A stretch of 64,000 bases of DNA, from positions 6,988,001 to 7,052,000 of the forward strand of contig NZ_CP029189.1 in assembly GCF_008642275.1 (NCBI RefSeq), written 5' to 3'. A model generated the notes under the pieces. The model saw only the letters and a list, made by a program, of their open reading frames with translations. It was not told the DNA's origin and made no database searches. This stretch comes from Streptomyces venezuelae. Its GTDB lineage: Bacteria; Actinomycetota; Actinomycetes; Streptomycetales; Streptomycetaceae. Of the stretch, positions 42,712 to 51,122 are shown in pieces (the first letter of the stretch is position 1; each line of letters opens with the position of its first letter). The position numbers were made by a program, and so were the translations under genes.

Positions 42712-45700
42712 TCACCGACTGTGGATCTCCGGTTCAGTGCCTCCCGCTTCCAGGTGTAGGTGGCTGAAGACGATGTTCCGAACCTGCAGCAGCGCTTCTG
42801 GCGCGAGGCGGGCCAGCGCCGGAAGGGCGTGGTGCCAGCCACCGTCCGCCAGAGCCTCCGCCACGAATTGGCGTGCCTGCTCCACAGCCCCGGCAACGAC
42901 TGGGGGTGACTGGGACACCGCGAGCGTGCGCAGCATCTCCGTGAAGGCGGTGTCTTCGTTCCATGACGTCAGATGGGCGTTCTCCGGGGCTCCCGCGAGG
43001 TACCCGGCGACCGCTGCGTACGCTTCCGCCCTGTCGCTGGGGACGTTGTGACGCGCCGAGACCCGCCGTGCGGCGTCGTGGTCGCCGAGAACGGCGTACC
43101 CGAGGGCGATGCCCGCTGTTGGAAGTTCCCATGGAGGCACGCTTCGACTGTTGCGCTCCCGCGTTTCCAGAGCGCGCAGGGCATCCTGCTGCTGATTCTT
43201 GCCCTCCAGAACGACCACGACCAGGAAGTCCTGCCAGTCCACCCCTTGTCCCTTTGCTGTCAGTTGCAGGGACCATGCCTCGTCGATGGCTTGCCGGAGT
43301 CCCGCCTCGCAGGCATGGTCCGCGTCGCCGATCGCCGCGATGAGGTTCCCGAGTGCGGCGATGCGGCCCCTGACATCGGACTGGTCAGGGGCCCGTGTCA
43401 TCAGGCGTTCCCGCTCCGCCTCGACGAGTTTTGCCGCCGTCACGGGGTCGGGCCCGCGCAACCCGGCCGCCACGAGAACGGTTGCGCGCCGCCTCCCGGA
43501 GCCTTCCGGCTTGCCTAGCTCCGCAGCTAGTTCCAGGGCACGCTCGCCTTCTCCGGCATGCGCCAACGCGTACGCGGCCGCCCTCTTCGAGTGCCCCACA
43601 ATCCAGTCGGGAGCGATGCGACGTGAAGCGGAGTCGCCCTTGTTGCGATTCTCCCGGGTCAGGCCGGCAGCTTCGTGTGCCAGAGGCTGCGCCAGCGTGA
43701 GATTCCCTGCGCCGGCCAGGGCGACGGACACGGCTGCCAGGGCCCGCGCCTGCTCAGCAGGGGTAGGCAGACTCCTCGCGAGCCGTGTGCCGTCGGCAGG
43801 CAGGCCCGACGCTGCGAGTGCAGCGGACAGCGTCACCAGCTTCGCCTCCCACACGCCTCCGCGGCGGGTCGTGACAAAGGCCTCCAGCGCCTCGTTCAGG
43901 CAGCGCAGTGCCTCACCTGGATCCCTCTGCTCTGCGAGTAGGAGGGCCTTCCGGGCAAGTGCCTCCGGACGTGTCGTCCCGGCTCCTCGGGGTACTCCGC
44001 TGATCGCGGCTCGCGCGCCAGCGAGTAGGTCGAGACCGAACCAACTTGTTGCCAGGCCCTCGGGAACGGCTTCGACGAGACGCCTGGCCTCGTCCACCGC
44101 GCCAGTTGCGACCAGCGCGTACGCCACGTCCGTCAGCATCAGCTCGGGGTAGCCCTGCGAACCGGTCGTGTCTGCTCGTGTGCGGAGCGCCGACCTCAGC
44201 GTGCCGGCGGCCTGCTGGGCCAGCTCCACCGCCTCTTCCGGGTGTACGTCGACCAGCGCCAGGGCGGCGGTCGCCCACACTGCGACTGACTCCGGACCGG
44301 CCGGGGCGGCGCGCGCGTAGTCGCTGATGCGCGCGTGGATCCCGGCGGCTCGTACGGAGCCGGGGGATCCCGCGGCCTCAGCGATGGCCGACCATGCCGT
44401 AACGAGGGCGGCCGGCTCCGCGTGTCGGTCGGCCCGCAGCGCCTCGGCGAGCACCTCGGCCTGGTCGAGGAGTTCCTCTGCCAGCTGCGGATGCCAGGCG
44501 CGGGCGGCCGCGGCTGCCTTTGCCGCCGTCGTGCACGGAAACGCTCCGTTTTCGAGCACGGCGTACGACCGGAGGGTGTTGAGCAAGTTCCGGCCTTCCC
44601 GCTCCTGCCCAGTCGCGACCAGCGCCACGGCTGCGCCGGCTACGGCGTACTCGGCGTCGGACTCGTCGCCGTTCGACGGCGCCGATTCTTCACGGGCACG
44701 AGCGGCCCAGCGTGCGGCCTCACGAGCGGTCTCAGCGGCGCGTTCGTCATGGACTCCCACCAGCGCCCTGGCCACCTTTGCCAGAGCGACCGCCTTGTCC
44801 TCCGGGTACGGGGCAGTGAGCGCGAGGTCCGTCGCGCGCCGCCAGTGCCCCAGCCTGGCGAACCCCGCAGGAATCTCCGAAGGGAGCCCGCGGGCGCTGT
44901 GGGTGAGCACGTCTCGGGACACCGCGAGCGCGGCGCGCGTCGCGAGGTCGTCCGGAGCGTCCCGTTCCACCAGCCGGGCCGCCTGCTCAACCTCCGATAC
45001 CGCAGCATCAATGGAGTTGAGGCCGAGCAGGGCCCGCTGGCGGCGGGGATCGAGCACGAGGGACGCCAGCCGCTCGGTGGCGAAAGCAACACCACCCGCC
45101 CGCCGGAGCAGGCGCGGATAGTCGTACAGAAGGTAGTCAGGGGTCTCGGGGGGCCAGCCCTTGGCCCGGTACTCTTCCGCCCAGTCGTGTAGCCGTGCCT
45201 CGTACCCGATTGCCGCGGTTTCCCCCAGCCACGCGAGGGCCTCCCGGTGCAACTCCGTGTGGCCGAGCACCCGCGTCCGCGAGCCACCGCCTGCCACTCG
45301 TTGCGGAAGGTGATTCCGGTCGCCGTCCCCGGGGAGGAAGCTGCGGCCCGTGACGCCGCGCAGCAGCACGTCCACCTCGTGAGGAATCGTGTTTGCCAGG
45401 TGGGCCAGGTCCCCGGCCGTGAGCCCGCCCTGGGAGACGGTCACCAGAGCGAGGACATCACGGCCCACCGGCCCACCGCTCAGCAGTTTGTGCAGTTCTC
45501 GCCGGGCCAGGTCGCTGACGTCCGAGGCGAAGGGCGACGGGGCGAGGAGCCGCACGATGCCGGCTCCGCGCAGGGGGTGGTCCGAACGGACCCCCACAGG
45601 TACGGGCGGGTTGGGGCGGCCCGCGACGATCACCCTCATGCTGGCGGGCGGCTTCGTCGGCAGCAGAGCCGCGATGCTCAGGCCGTCGGGGCCGGAGCCC

Positions 45701-46494
45701 AAGTCCTCGTCGATCCCGTCCACCACCAGGACCAGCCGCCTTCCGCGTCCTCGGCAGGCCTCGGCAGCCTCGGTGAGCAGCCAGGGAAACTCCTCCTCGG
45801 CCCGGCCGCTGCCGGGCTGCGTTCCCTGGCGGGCCAGAACCGACAGTTGCCGGTTCACGGTCTGCAGGAACGAGTCGCGGTCGTTGTTGCCGAGATGGTC
45901 ACCGATGAAGCAGCTCACGAAATCCACGCCGGCCGGGCGTCGGCGCAGCACCAACTCGGCCATCAGGGCGGACTTGCCCGCCCACGGTCCCGCCTGCCAC
46001 CAGGCGTACCCCGGGACGATGTCCGTGTCCGGGGCAGTGCAGAAGTCTTCCAGCTCCCGCAACTCGCCCTCACGGTCACGCAGCCGGGCGGGCAGGACGT
46101 ACTGTCCGATCCACGCCGCATGGCTACGGAAGACGCCGCGCGGGTCATCGGATCCGGCGCCGTCCGGATCGGTGCGGGGCTTCGCAGTGCGCACTGGCTG
46201 TGCCTCATCGAGCAGGGTCCGCCAGTAGCGCTCGTCGAAGTCCGCCCCGGCCCAGCAACTCCACACCCGGACAACGCCGATGAGCTGGTCGCTGCTGGAG
46301 GTACCAGGCACCTTCGCCTTGGCCGGGTCCTTGTGCAGCCACTCGCCAATCCGGCGGTCGAGCCCGGCCACCCCGGTGAGACGTGCGACCTCCCGCCGCG
46401 AGGGCGGAGGCTTGCTTTTCTTCCGCGCGGACATCGCCCTGGCTTCCAGAGCGCGCAGCGCCTCGTACAGCTCACGAGACTTGTCCGTCCGCAC
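42712..46494 (-). CDS. Large STAND (NACHT-like) ATPase with helical repeats
   Basis: 1260 aa from GTG 46494. A basic helical N-terminus (about 1-95) with an HTH-like PSRREVARLTGVAGLDRRIG precedes a P-loop with unusual spacing, WQAGPWAGKSALMAE (about 165-180), and Walker B RRLVLVVDGIDEDLG (about 250), then the GRPNPP sensor motif. From about 480 to the end are alpha-helical TPR/SEL-like repeats rich in Ala and Arg (AVALAKVARALVGVHDERAA). No nuclease domain is visible, so any effector is either the N-terminal domain or a partner. Proteins like this are widespread in streptomycetes and are candidates for NLR-like immunity or signalling. Confidence 0.72.
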   Translation of the reverse strand: MRTDKSRELYEALRALEARAMSARKKSKPPPSRREVARLTGVAGLDRRIGEWLHKDPAKAKVPGTSSSDQLIGVVRVWSCWAGADFDERYWRTLLDEAQPVRTAKPRTDPDGAGSDDPRGVFRSHAAWIGQYVLPARLRDREGELRELEDFCTAPDTDIVPGYAWWQAGPWAGKSALMAELVLRRRPAGVDFVSCFIGDHLGNNDRDSFLQTVNRQLSVLARQGTQPGSGRAEEEFPWLLTEAAEACRGRGRRLVLVVDGIDEDLGSGPDGLSIAALLPTKPPASMRVIVAGRPNPPVPVGVRSDHPLRGAGIVRLLAPSPFASDVSDLARRELHKLLSGGPVGRDVLALVTVSQGGLTAGDLAHLANTIPHEVDVLLRGVTGRSFLPGDGDRNHLPQRVAGGGSRTRVLGHTELHREALAWLGETAAIGYEARLHDWAEEYRAKGWPPETPDYLLYDYPRLLRRAGGVAFATERLASLVLDPRRQRALLGLNSIDAAVSEVEQAARLVERDAPDDLATRAALAVSRDVLTHSARGLPSEIPAGFARLGHWRRATDLALTAPYPEDKAVALAKVARALVGVHDERAAETAREAARWAARAREESAPSNGDESDAEYAVAGAAVALVATGQEREGRNLLNTLRSYAVLENGAFPCTTAAKAAAAARAWHPQLAEELLDQAEVLAEALRADRHAEPAALVTAWSAIAEAAGSPGSVRAAGIHARISDYARAAPAGPESVAVWATAALALVDVHPEEAVELAQQAAGTLRSALRTRADTTGSQGYPELMLTDVAYALVATGAVDEARRLVEAVPEGLATSWFGLDLLAGARAAISGVPRGAGTTRPEALARKALLLAEQRDPGEALRCLNEALEAFVTTRRGGVWEAKLVTLSAALAASGLPADGTRLARSLPTPAEQARALAAVSVALAGAGNLTLAQPLAHEAAGLTRENRNKGDSASRRIAPDWIVGHSKRAAAYALAHAGEGERALELAAELGKPEGSGRRRATVLVAAGLRGPDPVTAAKLVEAERERLMTRAPDQSDVRGRIAALGNLIAAIGDADHACEAGLRQAIDEAWSLQLTAKGQGVDWQDFLVVVVLEGKNQQQDALRALETRERNSRSVPPWELPTAGIALGYAVLGDHDAARRVSARHNVPSDRAEAYAAVAGYLAGAPENAHLTSWNEDTAFTEMLRTLAVSQSPPVVAGAVEQARQFVAEALADGGWHHALPALARLAPEALLQVRNIVFSHLHLEAGGTEPEIHSR

Positions 46495-46682
46495 TGCTCG
46501 CCCCCGATTCCGCCGCACATCGGCCTGCCCGCCGCGGGCAGTGCGGGCACCCCGTCGGCCTGCACCGTAGCGGCGGATCTACCGCACCGCCCGCTCTTTC
46601 GGACAACGCCCCCTCCAAGCCCGGAACCTGAACCCGACGCCGCGGCCACACGGGCCGGGCGAACCCGTAGGGGGACTCGCAG

Positions 46683-46811
46683 ATGCCGAAGACAACGACG
46701 AGAACCGCTCGCCGCCTGGGCCGCGCCGCACTGTTTAGTCTGGTACGAGGCGCCTTCTATGCCGCGGGAGCCGCGCTAGCTGGCTATGCGACGTGGTGGC
46801 TGCAGAGCTGA
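46683..46811 (+). CDS. Small membrane protein, 42 aa
   Basis: ATG 46683 with AGGGGG eight bases upstream encodes a 42-residue peptide with a basic start (MPKTTTRTARRLGR) and one hydrophobic segment ending GYATWWLQS. It is a single-span membrane peptide by composition. It stands alone between the large STAND gene and integrase 3. Such peptides could be toxins or small regulators of the element, but no family is recognised. Confidence 0.5.
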   Translation: MPKTTTRTARRLGRAALFSLVRGAFYAAGAALAGYATWWLQS

Positions 46812-47113
46812 TACTCGAAGACGGGCTAAGCCCGGCGGTGTGCCATCCGGGCGGCGGTGCTTCGTCACCTCCACCGGCTGATGCGGCGGTAGCCGACCCG
46901 GATACGGTGCAGTGAGCAGCGGCATAGCGATTCGGTGGCCTCTCGCCTGCCCGTGACGTGGACGAACCACAGTTCGGTTCGGACAGGGTGGCGCGTGGGC
47001 CGCCCGAACAGGCAACCGGCGACGGCGGTCGTGGGCTTGTCAGGGCGAAGATGACAGAGTTCTGGAGGGAACTGGACAGGATGGTCTGCTCTCCACCCCG
47101 ACGCGGCCAACGG
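46812..47113. other. No gene; between small membrane ORF and integrase 3
   Basis: About 300 bases, no supported gene, no strong hairpin. It may contain arm-type integrase sites, but none can be singled out by eye. Confidence 0.35.
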
Positions 47114-48268
47114 TCAGGCCGCCAGGCCTACGTCGAGGATCTTGGCGGCCTTGCCGATGGAGCCGGGCATGAGGTGGCGGTAGATCTTGAAGGTGATGTC
47201 GAGGCTCTTGTGGCCCATCCACTCGGCTACGTCGGTGATGGGGATGCCGTTGGTGAGGCAGTTCGAGGCGAAGAAGTGGCGGAGGCTGTAGATCACCATG
47301 CCCTCGGGGACGTCGACCTCGCTGGCGCGCTTGATGCGCTGCCACTGGTTCTGGAGGTAGTAGGCGAGGAACGGCCTCGTGGGATCCATGGGGTGGCGCA
47401 GGAGGTAGCCGTCGACCGTGCCGTGTGTGTCGGCGTACCACTCGATCGTCTCGCGGACGCGGGCCGGGAGGGGGACGTCGCGGTAGTCGGTGGGCTTGCG
47501 GTGCTTGAGACGGCCGTAGGTCTTCGTGGTCTGGTTGACCTGCTCGGTGATGCGGTAGACGTCGCTCGCGACGAGGTTGTTGATGTTGACGGCGAAGGCC
47601 TCGCCGTTGCGCATGCCGCAGCCGCTCATCAGGTCGGCGATGAGGAGGAACCGGTCGTCACCGGCAGTGCGTATGTCGCGGAGCTGGGCGGGGGAGGGGA
47701 TCACCGCGCGCTCGGGGTCGTACTGCGGGGGCTTGACGCCCAGGACGGGGTTCTCCGTGTAGATGCCGAGGCGGTAGGCGTCGAGGAGGACCGACTTGAC
47801 CTTGTCGAACGCGTTGGACTGGGTGGCCAGGCCGGCGCCGTTGCGCTCCATGGTCCGGATGAAGCTGTCGACGACCTTGTGGTCGAAGGTGCTCATCCGG
47901 CGGCTGCCGAGGGTGGGGAGGATGTGGTGCTGGAGGAGTGACTCCAGGGTGCGGAGCGAGGACTCTGCGAGGTCGCGCTGGCCAGCCTTCCACTCTGCGG
48001 TGTACTCGCGGAACTGCATCGCGCCGTACTTCTGGATGCGCTCGGCCTTGCCCTGGTTCCTTGGGGCGGCCTTCTTCTCCTGGTAGACCGTCGTGAGGCG
48101 GTCGATGGCCTTCTCCTGGGTGGAGAAGCCGGCCTCCTCGGTCTGCTTACCGGCCGCACTGCGGTAACGGATCTTGTACTCGTGCGGGCACTTCGACCAG
48201 CGGGACTGGGCGTGCTCGCAGTCCTTGTAGAAGGTGCCCATGCCGTGGGCGAGTGACTTCGTTGCCAT
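47114..48268 (-). CDS. Tyrosine recombinase (integrase 3)
   Basis: 384 aa, colinear with integrases 1 and 2. Landmarks are MSGCGMRNGEAFAVN with the catalytic Arg, IYSLRHFFASNCL, EWMGHKSLDITF with His and FKIYRHLMPG with the nucleophile Tyr. ATG 48268 has GAGGAG upstream. About 100 bases beyond the start lies a second pirin 3' fragment starting with the same 18-base core as at 17026, so this integrase most likely inserted the 17.03-48.37 kb element. No excisionase gene is adjacent; a directionality factor would have to come from elsewhere. Confidence 0.9.
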   Translation of the reverse strand: MATKSLAHGMGTFYKDCEHAQSRWSKCPHEYKIRYRSAAGKQTEEAGFSTQEKAIDRLTTVYQEKKAAPRNQGKAERIQKYGAMQFREYTAEWKAGQRDLAESSLRTLESLLQHHILPTLGSRRMSTFDHKVVDSFIRTMERNGAGLATQSNAFDKVKSVLLDAYRLGIYTENPVLGVKPPQYDPERAVIPSPAQLRDIRTAGDDRFLLIADLMSGCGMRNGEAFAVNINNLVASDVYRITEQVNQTTKTYGRLKHRKPTDYRDVPLPARVRETIEWYADTHGTVDGYLLRHPMDPTRPFLAYYLQNQWQRIKRASEVDVPEGMVIYSLRHFFASNCLTNGIPITDVAEWMGHKSLDITFKIYRHLMPGSIGKAAKILDVGLAA

Positions 48269-48366
48269 GCGGTGCGGGACTCCTCGGGCGCCAATGCTGA
48301 CCTTTTGCTGACGCCGGAGGGTCCACCACGTTCCTGACCTGCACGAAGACGGATATCTCGTGTTAC

Positions 48367-48529
48367 GTTCTGGAACTGGATCGGCCGGTCCCACGAGGAG
48401 ATCGCCCAGTTCCGCGAGGACTGGACGAACGGCACCCGCTACGGCGAGGTCAAGGGCTACGACGGCCCCCCGATCCCGTCCCCCGCCCTCCCCCCGACCC
48501 ACCTGAAGCCCAGGGGAAGGGTTCGCTGA
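48367..48529 (+). pseudogene. Pirin gene 3' fragment with attachment core (right boundary)
   Basis: From TTC 48368 to TGA 48527-48529 there are 53 residues beginning FWNWIGRSHEEIAQFREDW, the C-terminus of a pirin-family protein, followed by a strong terminator. The 5' part of the gene is missing; the core GTTCTGGAACTGGATCGG (48367-48384) is shared with 17026-17043. The terminator argues that this is the original chromosomal 3' end, separated from its 5' part by the inserted element(s). Confidence 0.75.
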
Positions 48530-48549
48530 CCTGCTGATTTCAGGGGCCG

Positions 48550-48588
48550 AGGGCTGGGTGTCGTGCTCGCACCCAGCCCTCCGTTTTT
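48550..48588 (+). terminator. Strong intrinsic terminator after the pirin 3' end
   Basis: AGGGCTGGGTG pairs with CACCCAGCCCT, followed by CCG and a run of six T (48583-48588). This is the clearest classical rho-independent terminator of the window. Confidence 0.85.
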
Positions 48589-48589
48589 T

Positions 48590-49132
48590 GGTCTCGCAGG
48601 GGAGGCTTTCGGGCAGGTTGTGAAAGCCTTCGGTGGCGACGGCCGAGTCTCATGTGCAGCAGGCTGTTACCAAATTTGACCGAACGAATGTTGATCCTTC
48701 GCTGCCTCTGCTGACGAATAGTCAGGTCGGCTATTTTCCGGGTCTCGCTGAGTCGGGTTGCTTGCAAACCGCTGCGTCGGCGGCCGTTGCGCGGCCGACT
48801 CCTACGACTCGACGGGGATCCTGCGAAGGCTTGCGATCCGCCGCTGGAGCGCGTACGTGGATGCACGGTGGCTCTTGTGGGCAGATGAACACCCCCGCGG
48901 GTGCGGGGAGCAGACCGCTCCCTGACGCGGCCCCTCGGCCTGGGCGCTGCTCCCCGCGCCTGCGGGGATGAACCTAATGTTGACCGAAATCGTTGCTGGC
49001 CGGCTCGCCTGGGCAGGGGTCTGGAGTCCGTCTGCGGCCAGAAAGAACCCACGCCAAGATCCGCCGCCTCGACGAGCAGGCCATGGCTAAGCCGAAGGGA
49101 TGGCGTGCGTCTCCTGTCGGGATGCCGTCTGG
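48590..49132. other. Gene-poor region with CRISPR-like repeats
   Basis: About 540 bases with no supported gene. The only structure is a pair of repeats at 48887-48974, listed separately. Confidence 0.5.
48887..48974. CRISPR. Two type I-E-like CRISPR repeats in inverted orientation (relic)
   Basis: The reverse complement of 48887-48915 begins GTCTGCTCCCCGCACCCGCG and ends GGGGTGTTC; on the plus strand 48946-48974 begins GCTGCTCCCCGCGCCTGCGG and ends GGATGAACC. Both resemble the 29-base streptomycete type I-E repeat with its internal GC palindrome. They face away from each other with 30 bases between them, close to a spacer length. No further repeats 60 bases away on either side and no cas genes are seen, so this is probably a rearranged relic of arrays rather than an active one. 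Confidence 0.45.
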
Positions 49133-49650
49133 TCATCGCAGAAGGTGACGTCCGGCCGCTGCGAGTTCGGGAGCCAAGGATCGCTGGCACACCGTGCATC
49201 GCAGGGCGCCGTGCGCCAGCCGAGGGGCCGGCAGTGGCATCGGGTGCCCGTCGGCCTCCTCGCGCCGCACCGCTGCCTCCTCGCGGGCTTCCCGCTGGGA
49301 GTCGCTCAGGTTCCATCGCAGGTTCCGCGGGAGCACAGCGCCCTGCTGGTCCGGAATCAGCTCGCCGACGGGTACGGCCTGCCGTTCCAGGTCGTCCAGC
49401 GGGTAGAAGGGACGGTGCGACCGAACACCGCAGGGTTCTTCACCTCCCGCCACCCGGTGCACCTTCTGGTACGCCCGGTCGAACGCCGTCCAAGCCATGC
49501 GTGTGAGGGGACGTAGAACCACACCGGCAGGCCCTCGGACAGGACTATGTGGGGGAAGAGGACACGGGGCCGCCAGAACCAGACGACGATGATGCCCTGC
49601 CGCCGGTAATCGCGGTGCCTGGTCCGCCACGCCTCATCGGTCATGAGCAT
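49133..49650 (-). pseudogene. CoiA-like gene remnant, frameshifted
   Basis: One minus-strand frame starts MTDEAWRTRHRDYRRQGIIV then VWFWRPRVLFPHIVLSEGLP; a different frame continues AFDRAYQKVHRVAGG, PLDDLERQAVPVGELIPDQ and ends with a CTVCQRSLAPELAAAGRH Cys pair. The combined pattern recalls the competence protein CoiA-like family of streptomycetes, interrupted by a frameshift and lacking its N-terminus. The family call is tentative. Confidence 0.38.
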
Positions 49651-49767
49651 CCGCGACGCCGCCAGCGCGAGACGTGTGCCGTCCTCCAGCCGAAGGCCAT
49701 CCCAGGACTCCTTGTTGCAGTCGGCCCCTGCCCTGCCACACCAGTCACCGAAGCCGGGGCCGGACCA

Positions 49768-50541
49768 CTACATCAGGTCGCCGGGGAGCTCCATGTACAG
49801 CTTGCGAAGCGTGTCGATGATTGCGTGGGATTCGGACAGCTCGATGCCGTCGATGCGGCTGATCGCTCGGACCCCGATCGCTGCGTTTGTGGCGAAGGCG
49901 GCCTGCATGTTCGGCAGATCGGTCAGCCGTACAGGCGTGGAGACGTGGTCGTGGGCTTGCTTCAGGAGCTCCATCGTCACGCCGACGAGGCAGTCGGCGG
50001 CTGGCCAGACCACTTGGGTGCCGTCGAAGAAGCCGATGTTCCAGGTGCCGCCCTCGGAGACGACCTGGTCCTGGTCGACGAAGAGGGCGTCGTCGAATCC
50101 TGCCAGCTGGGATTGCCGCCGGTGATGGATGCTGGCGAAGAGGCCGACGCTCTTCACGCCGGCCACGTCGCGTACGTACGTCGTGGACCGTACGCGGAGA
50201 GGTGGGAGCGGGATCGAGCCGGCAGTTCGAGAGGTGACGAGTACGTGAGGATCGTTCGCGGCGCCCGGATTCCCGAGGTCGAGCCGCGGGTCGAAGACGG
50301 TGACGCGGACCGTGGTGGATCCGGTGGCGGGAGCAACACGGCGTGCCAGCTCGCGGACGCGCCGCAGGTCGAGGTCGACACCGAAGAGCGTTCGGCAGTC
50401 CCGCTGAAGACGGTCCATGTGCAGGGACAGACCGCGGACACGTCCGTCGTCGACGCGCATGGATGTGAAGTGACCGTAGTTGGTCAGCGCCAACGTCTGC
50501 AGCTGTCCGAGCTCGACCGGTTCTCCATTGAGTTCTGCCAT
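49768..50541 (-). CDS. PLP-dependent aminotransferase class IV
   Basis: 257 aa fold-type IV enzyme, as in aminodeoxychorismate lyase and branched-chain aminotransferases. Landmarks are LTNYGHFTSMRVDDGRVRGL near the start, VKSVGLFASIHHRRQSQLAG with the region where the PLP Lys is found (VKSVGLF), and DALFVDQDQVVSEGGTWNIG (the E-G/S-x-x-N cofactor loop). ATG 50541 starts the conserved part; the frame continues upstream through unrelated sequence. The natural substrate is unknown. It is transcribed away from the T-box-aspS copy B that begins 260 bases to the right. Confidence 0.82.
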   Translation of the reverse strand: MAELNGEPVELGQLQTLALTNYGHFTSMRVDDGRVRGLSLHMDRLQRDCRTLFGVDLDLRRVRELARRVAPATGSTTVRVTVFDPRLDLGNPGAANDPHVLVTSRTAGSIPLPPLRVRSTTYVRDVAGVKSVGLFASIHHRRQSQLAGFDDALFVDQDQVVSEGGTWNIGFFDGTQVVWPAADCLVGVTMELLKQAHDHVSTPVRLTDLPNMQAAFATNAAIGVRAISRIDGIELSESHAIIDTLRKLYMELPGDLM

Positions 50542-50720
50542 GCCGTCAGGATGCCACCCGGTCGGTGCGACGAATGCGGTCTGGCCGGCGAGGAGGCGGG
50601 CGGACCATGTGGCGTAGTCTTCGGCCGCCCAGTTGACGCGGCGGAACGGTACGGGCACGGGTACGGCTGAGAGTTCAGGGTCCACGGACGAGTTCCCCGT
50701 GCGGGGTGCGCCGGCATTAT
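50542..50720 (-). pseudogene. Possible PLP-dependent decarboxylase C-terminal scrap
   Basis: In frame with and directly before the aminotransferase start, the minus strand encodes ELSAVPVPVPFRRVNWAAED then YATWSARLLAGQTAFVAPTG, which recalls the C-terminal end of group II PLP-dependent decarboxylases. There is no upstream catalytic part. If real, it marks a deletion junction next to the duplicated aspS block. Confidence 0.32.
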
Positions 50721-50821
50721 TTATGGCTTCGGCGTGGGCATCGGTGGCGCGGACGGTGAGCGAGAGCCGCAGGGGGCGGCCCCGGGGCAGGAGTTTCAGG
50801 AGCGTGTCTCGATGTTTTCCG

Positions 50822-50851
50822 TTGCGTCGTGCCTGAACGTATCCATACCCT
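50822..50851 (+). promoter_or_regulatory. Candidate promoter of aspS copy B
   Basis: TTGCGT (50822-50827) and TACCCT (50846-50851) with an 18-base spacer fit a housekeeping-type promoter, and the T-box stem I begins right downstream. Copy A has the same elements at 20882-20911. Confidence 0.4.
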
Positions 50852-50869
50852 CTTCCCAACGCGTCGACG

Positions 50870-51122
50870 GAGACGAGTAGCCATGGGTCACGCGAGCAGA
50901 GAGAGCCGCCGGTAGCTGTGAAGGCGGACTCGCACCCATGGTGAAGACCCTCCCGAGCGCGGGGAGGAAAGGCCTTCGGGCCCAATGCCCCGCCGGTTCG
51001 CCCCCGTCATCGGGCTGAATGAGGCCGCCGCTGTCCGGCGGTGGCAAAGGCGTGGTGGCACCGCGAGTCCCCTTCTCGCCCACGCTTCCAAGGGATCATG
51101 ACGACGCCCCTGGAGGGCTGCG
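50870..51122 (+). ncRNA. T-box riboswitch leader with Asp (GAC) specifier, copy B
   Basis: Same architecture as in copy A: AGTA at 50876-50879, GAA-GAC at 50943-50948, T-box TGGTGGCACCGCG at 51053-51065 and GGAGG before the ATG. Differences from copy A fall in an unpaired part of stem I (CAC versus CAA) and in the loop of the GCCGCC hairpin (CCGG versus CTGG), so the structure is preserved in both. Translational control by uncharged tRNA-Asp is expected. Confidence 0.82.

Noticed and set aside
17026-48529. Interpretation as an integrative conjugative element or prophage
   Set aside because: No replication initiator, FtsK/Tra-type transfer protein or phage structural gene was seen; only integrases and cargo.
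50930-51010. tRNA-like or small protein-coding reading of the aspS leader hairpins
   Set aside because: The conserved AGTA, GAA-GAC and T-box elements explain the structure as a T-box leader; open frames across it are incidental.
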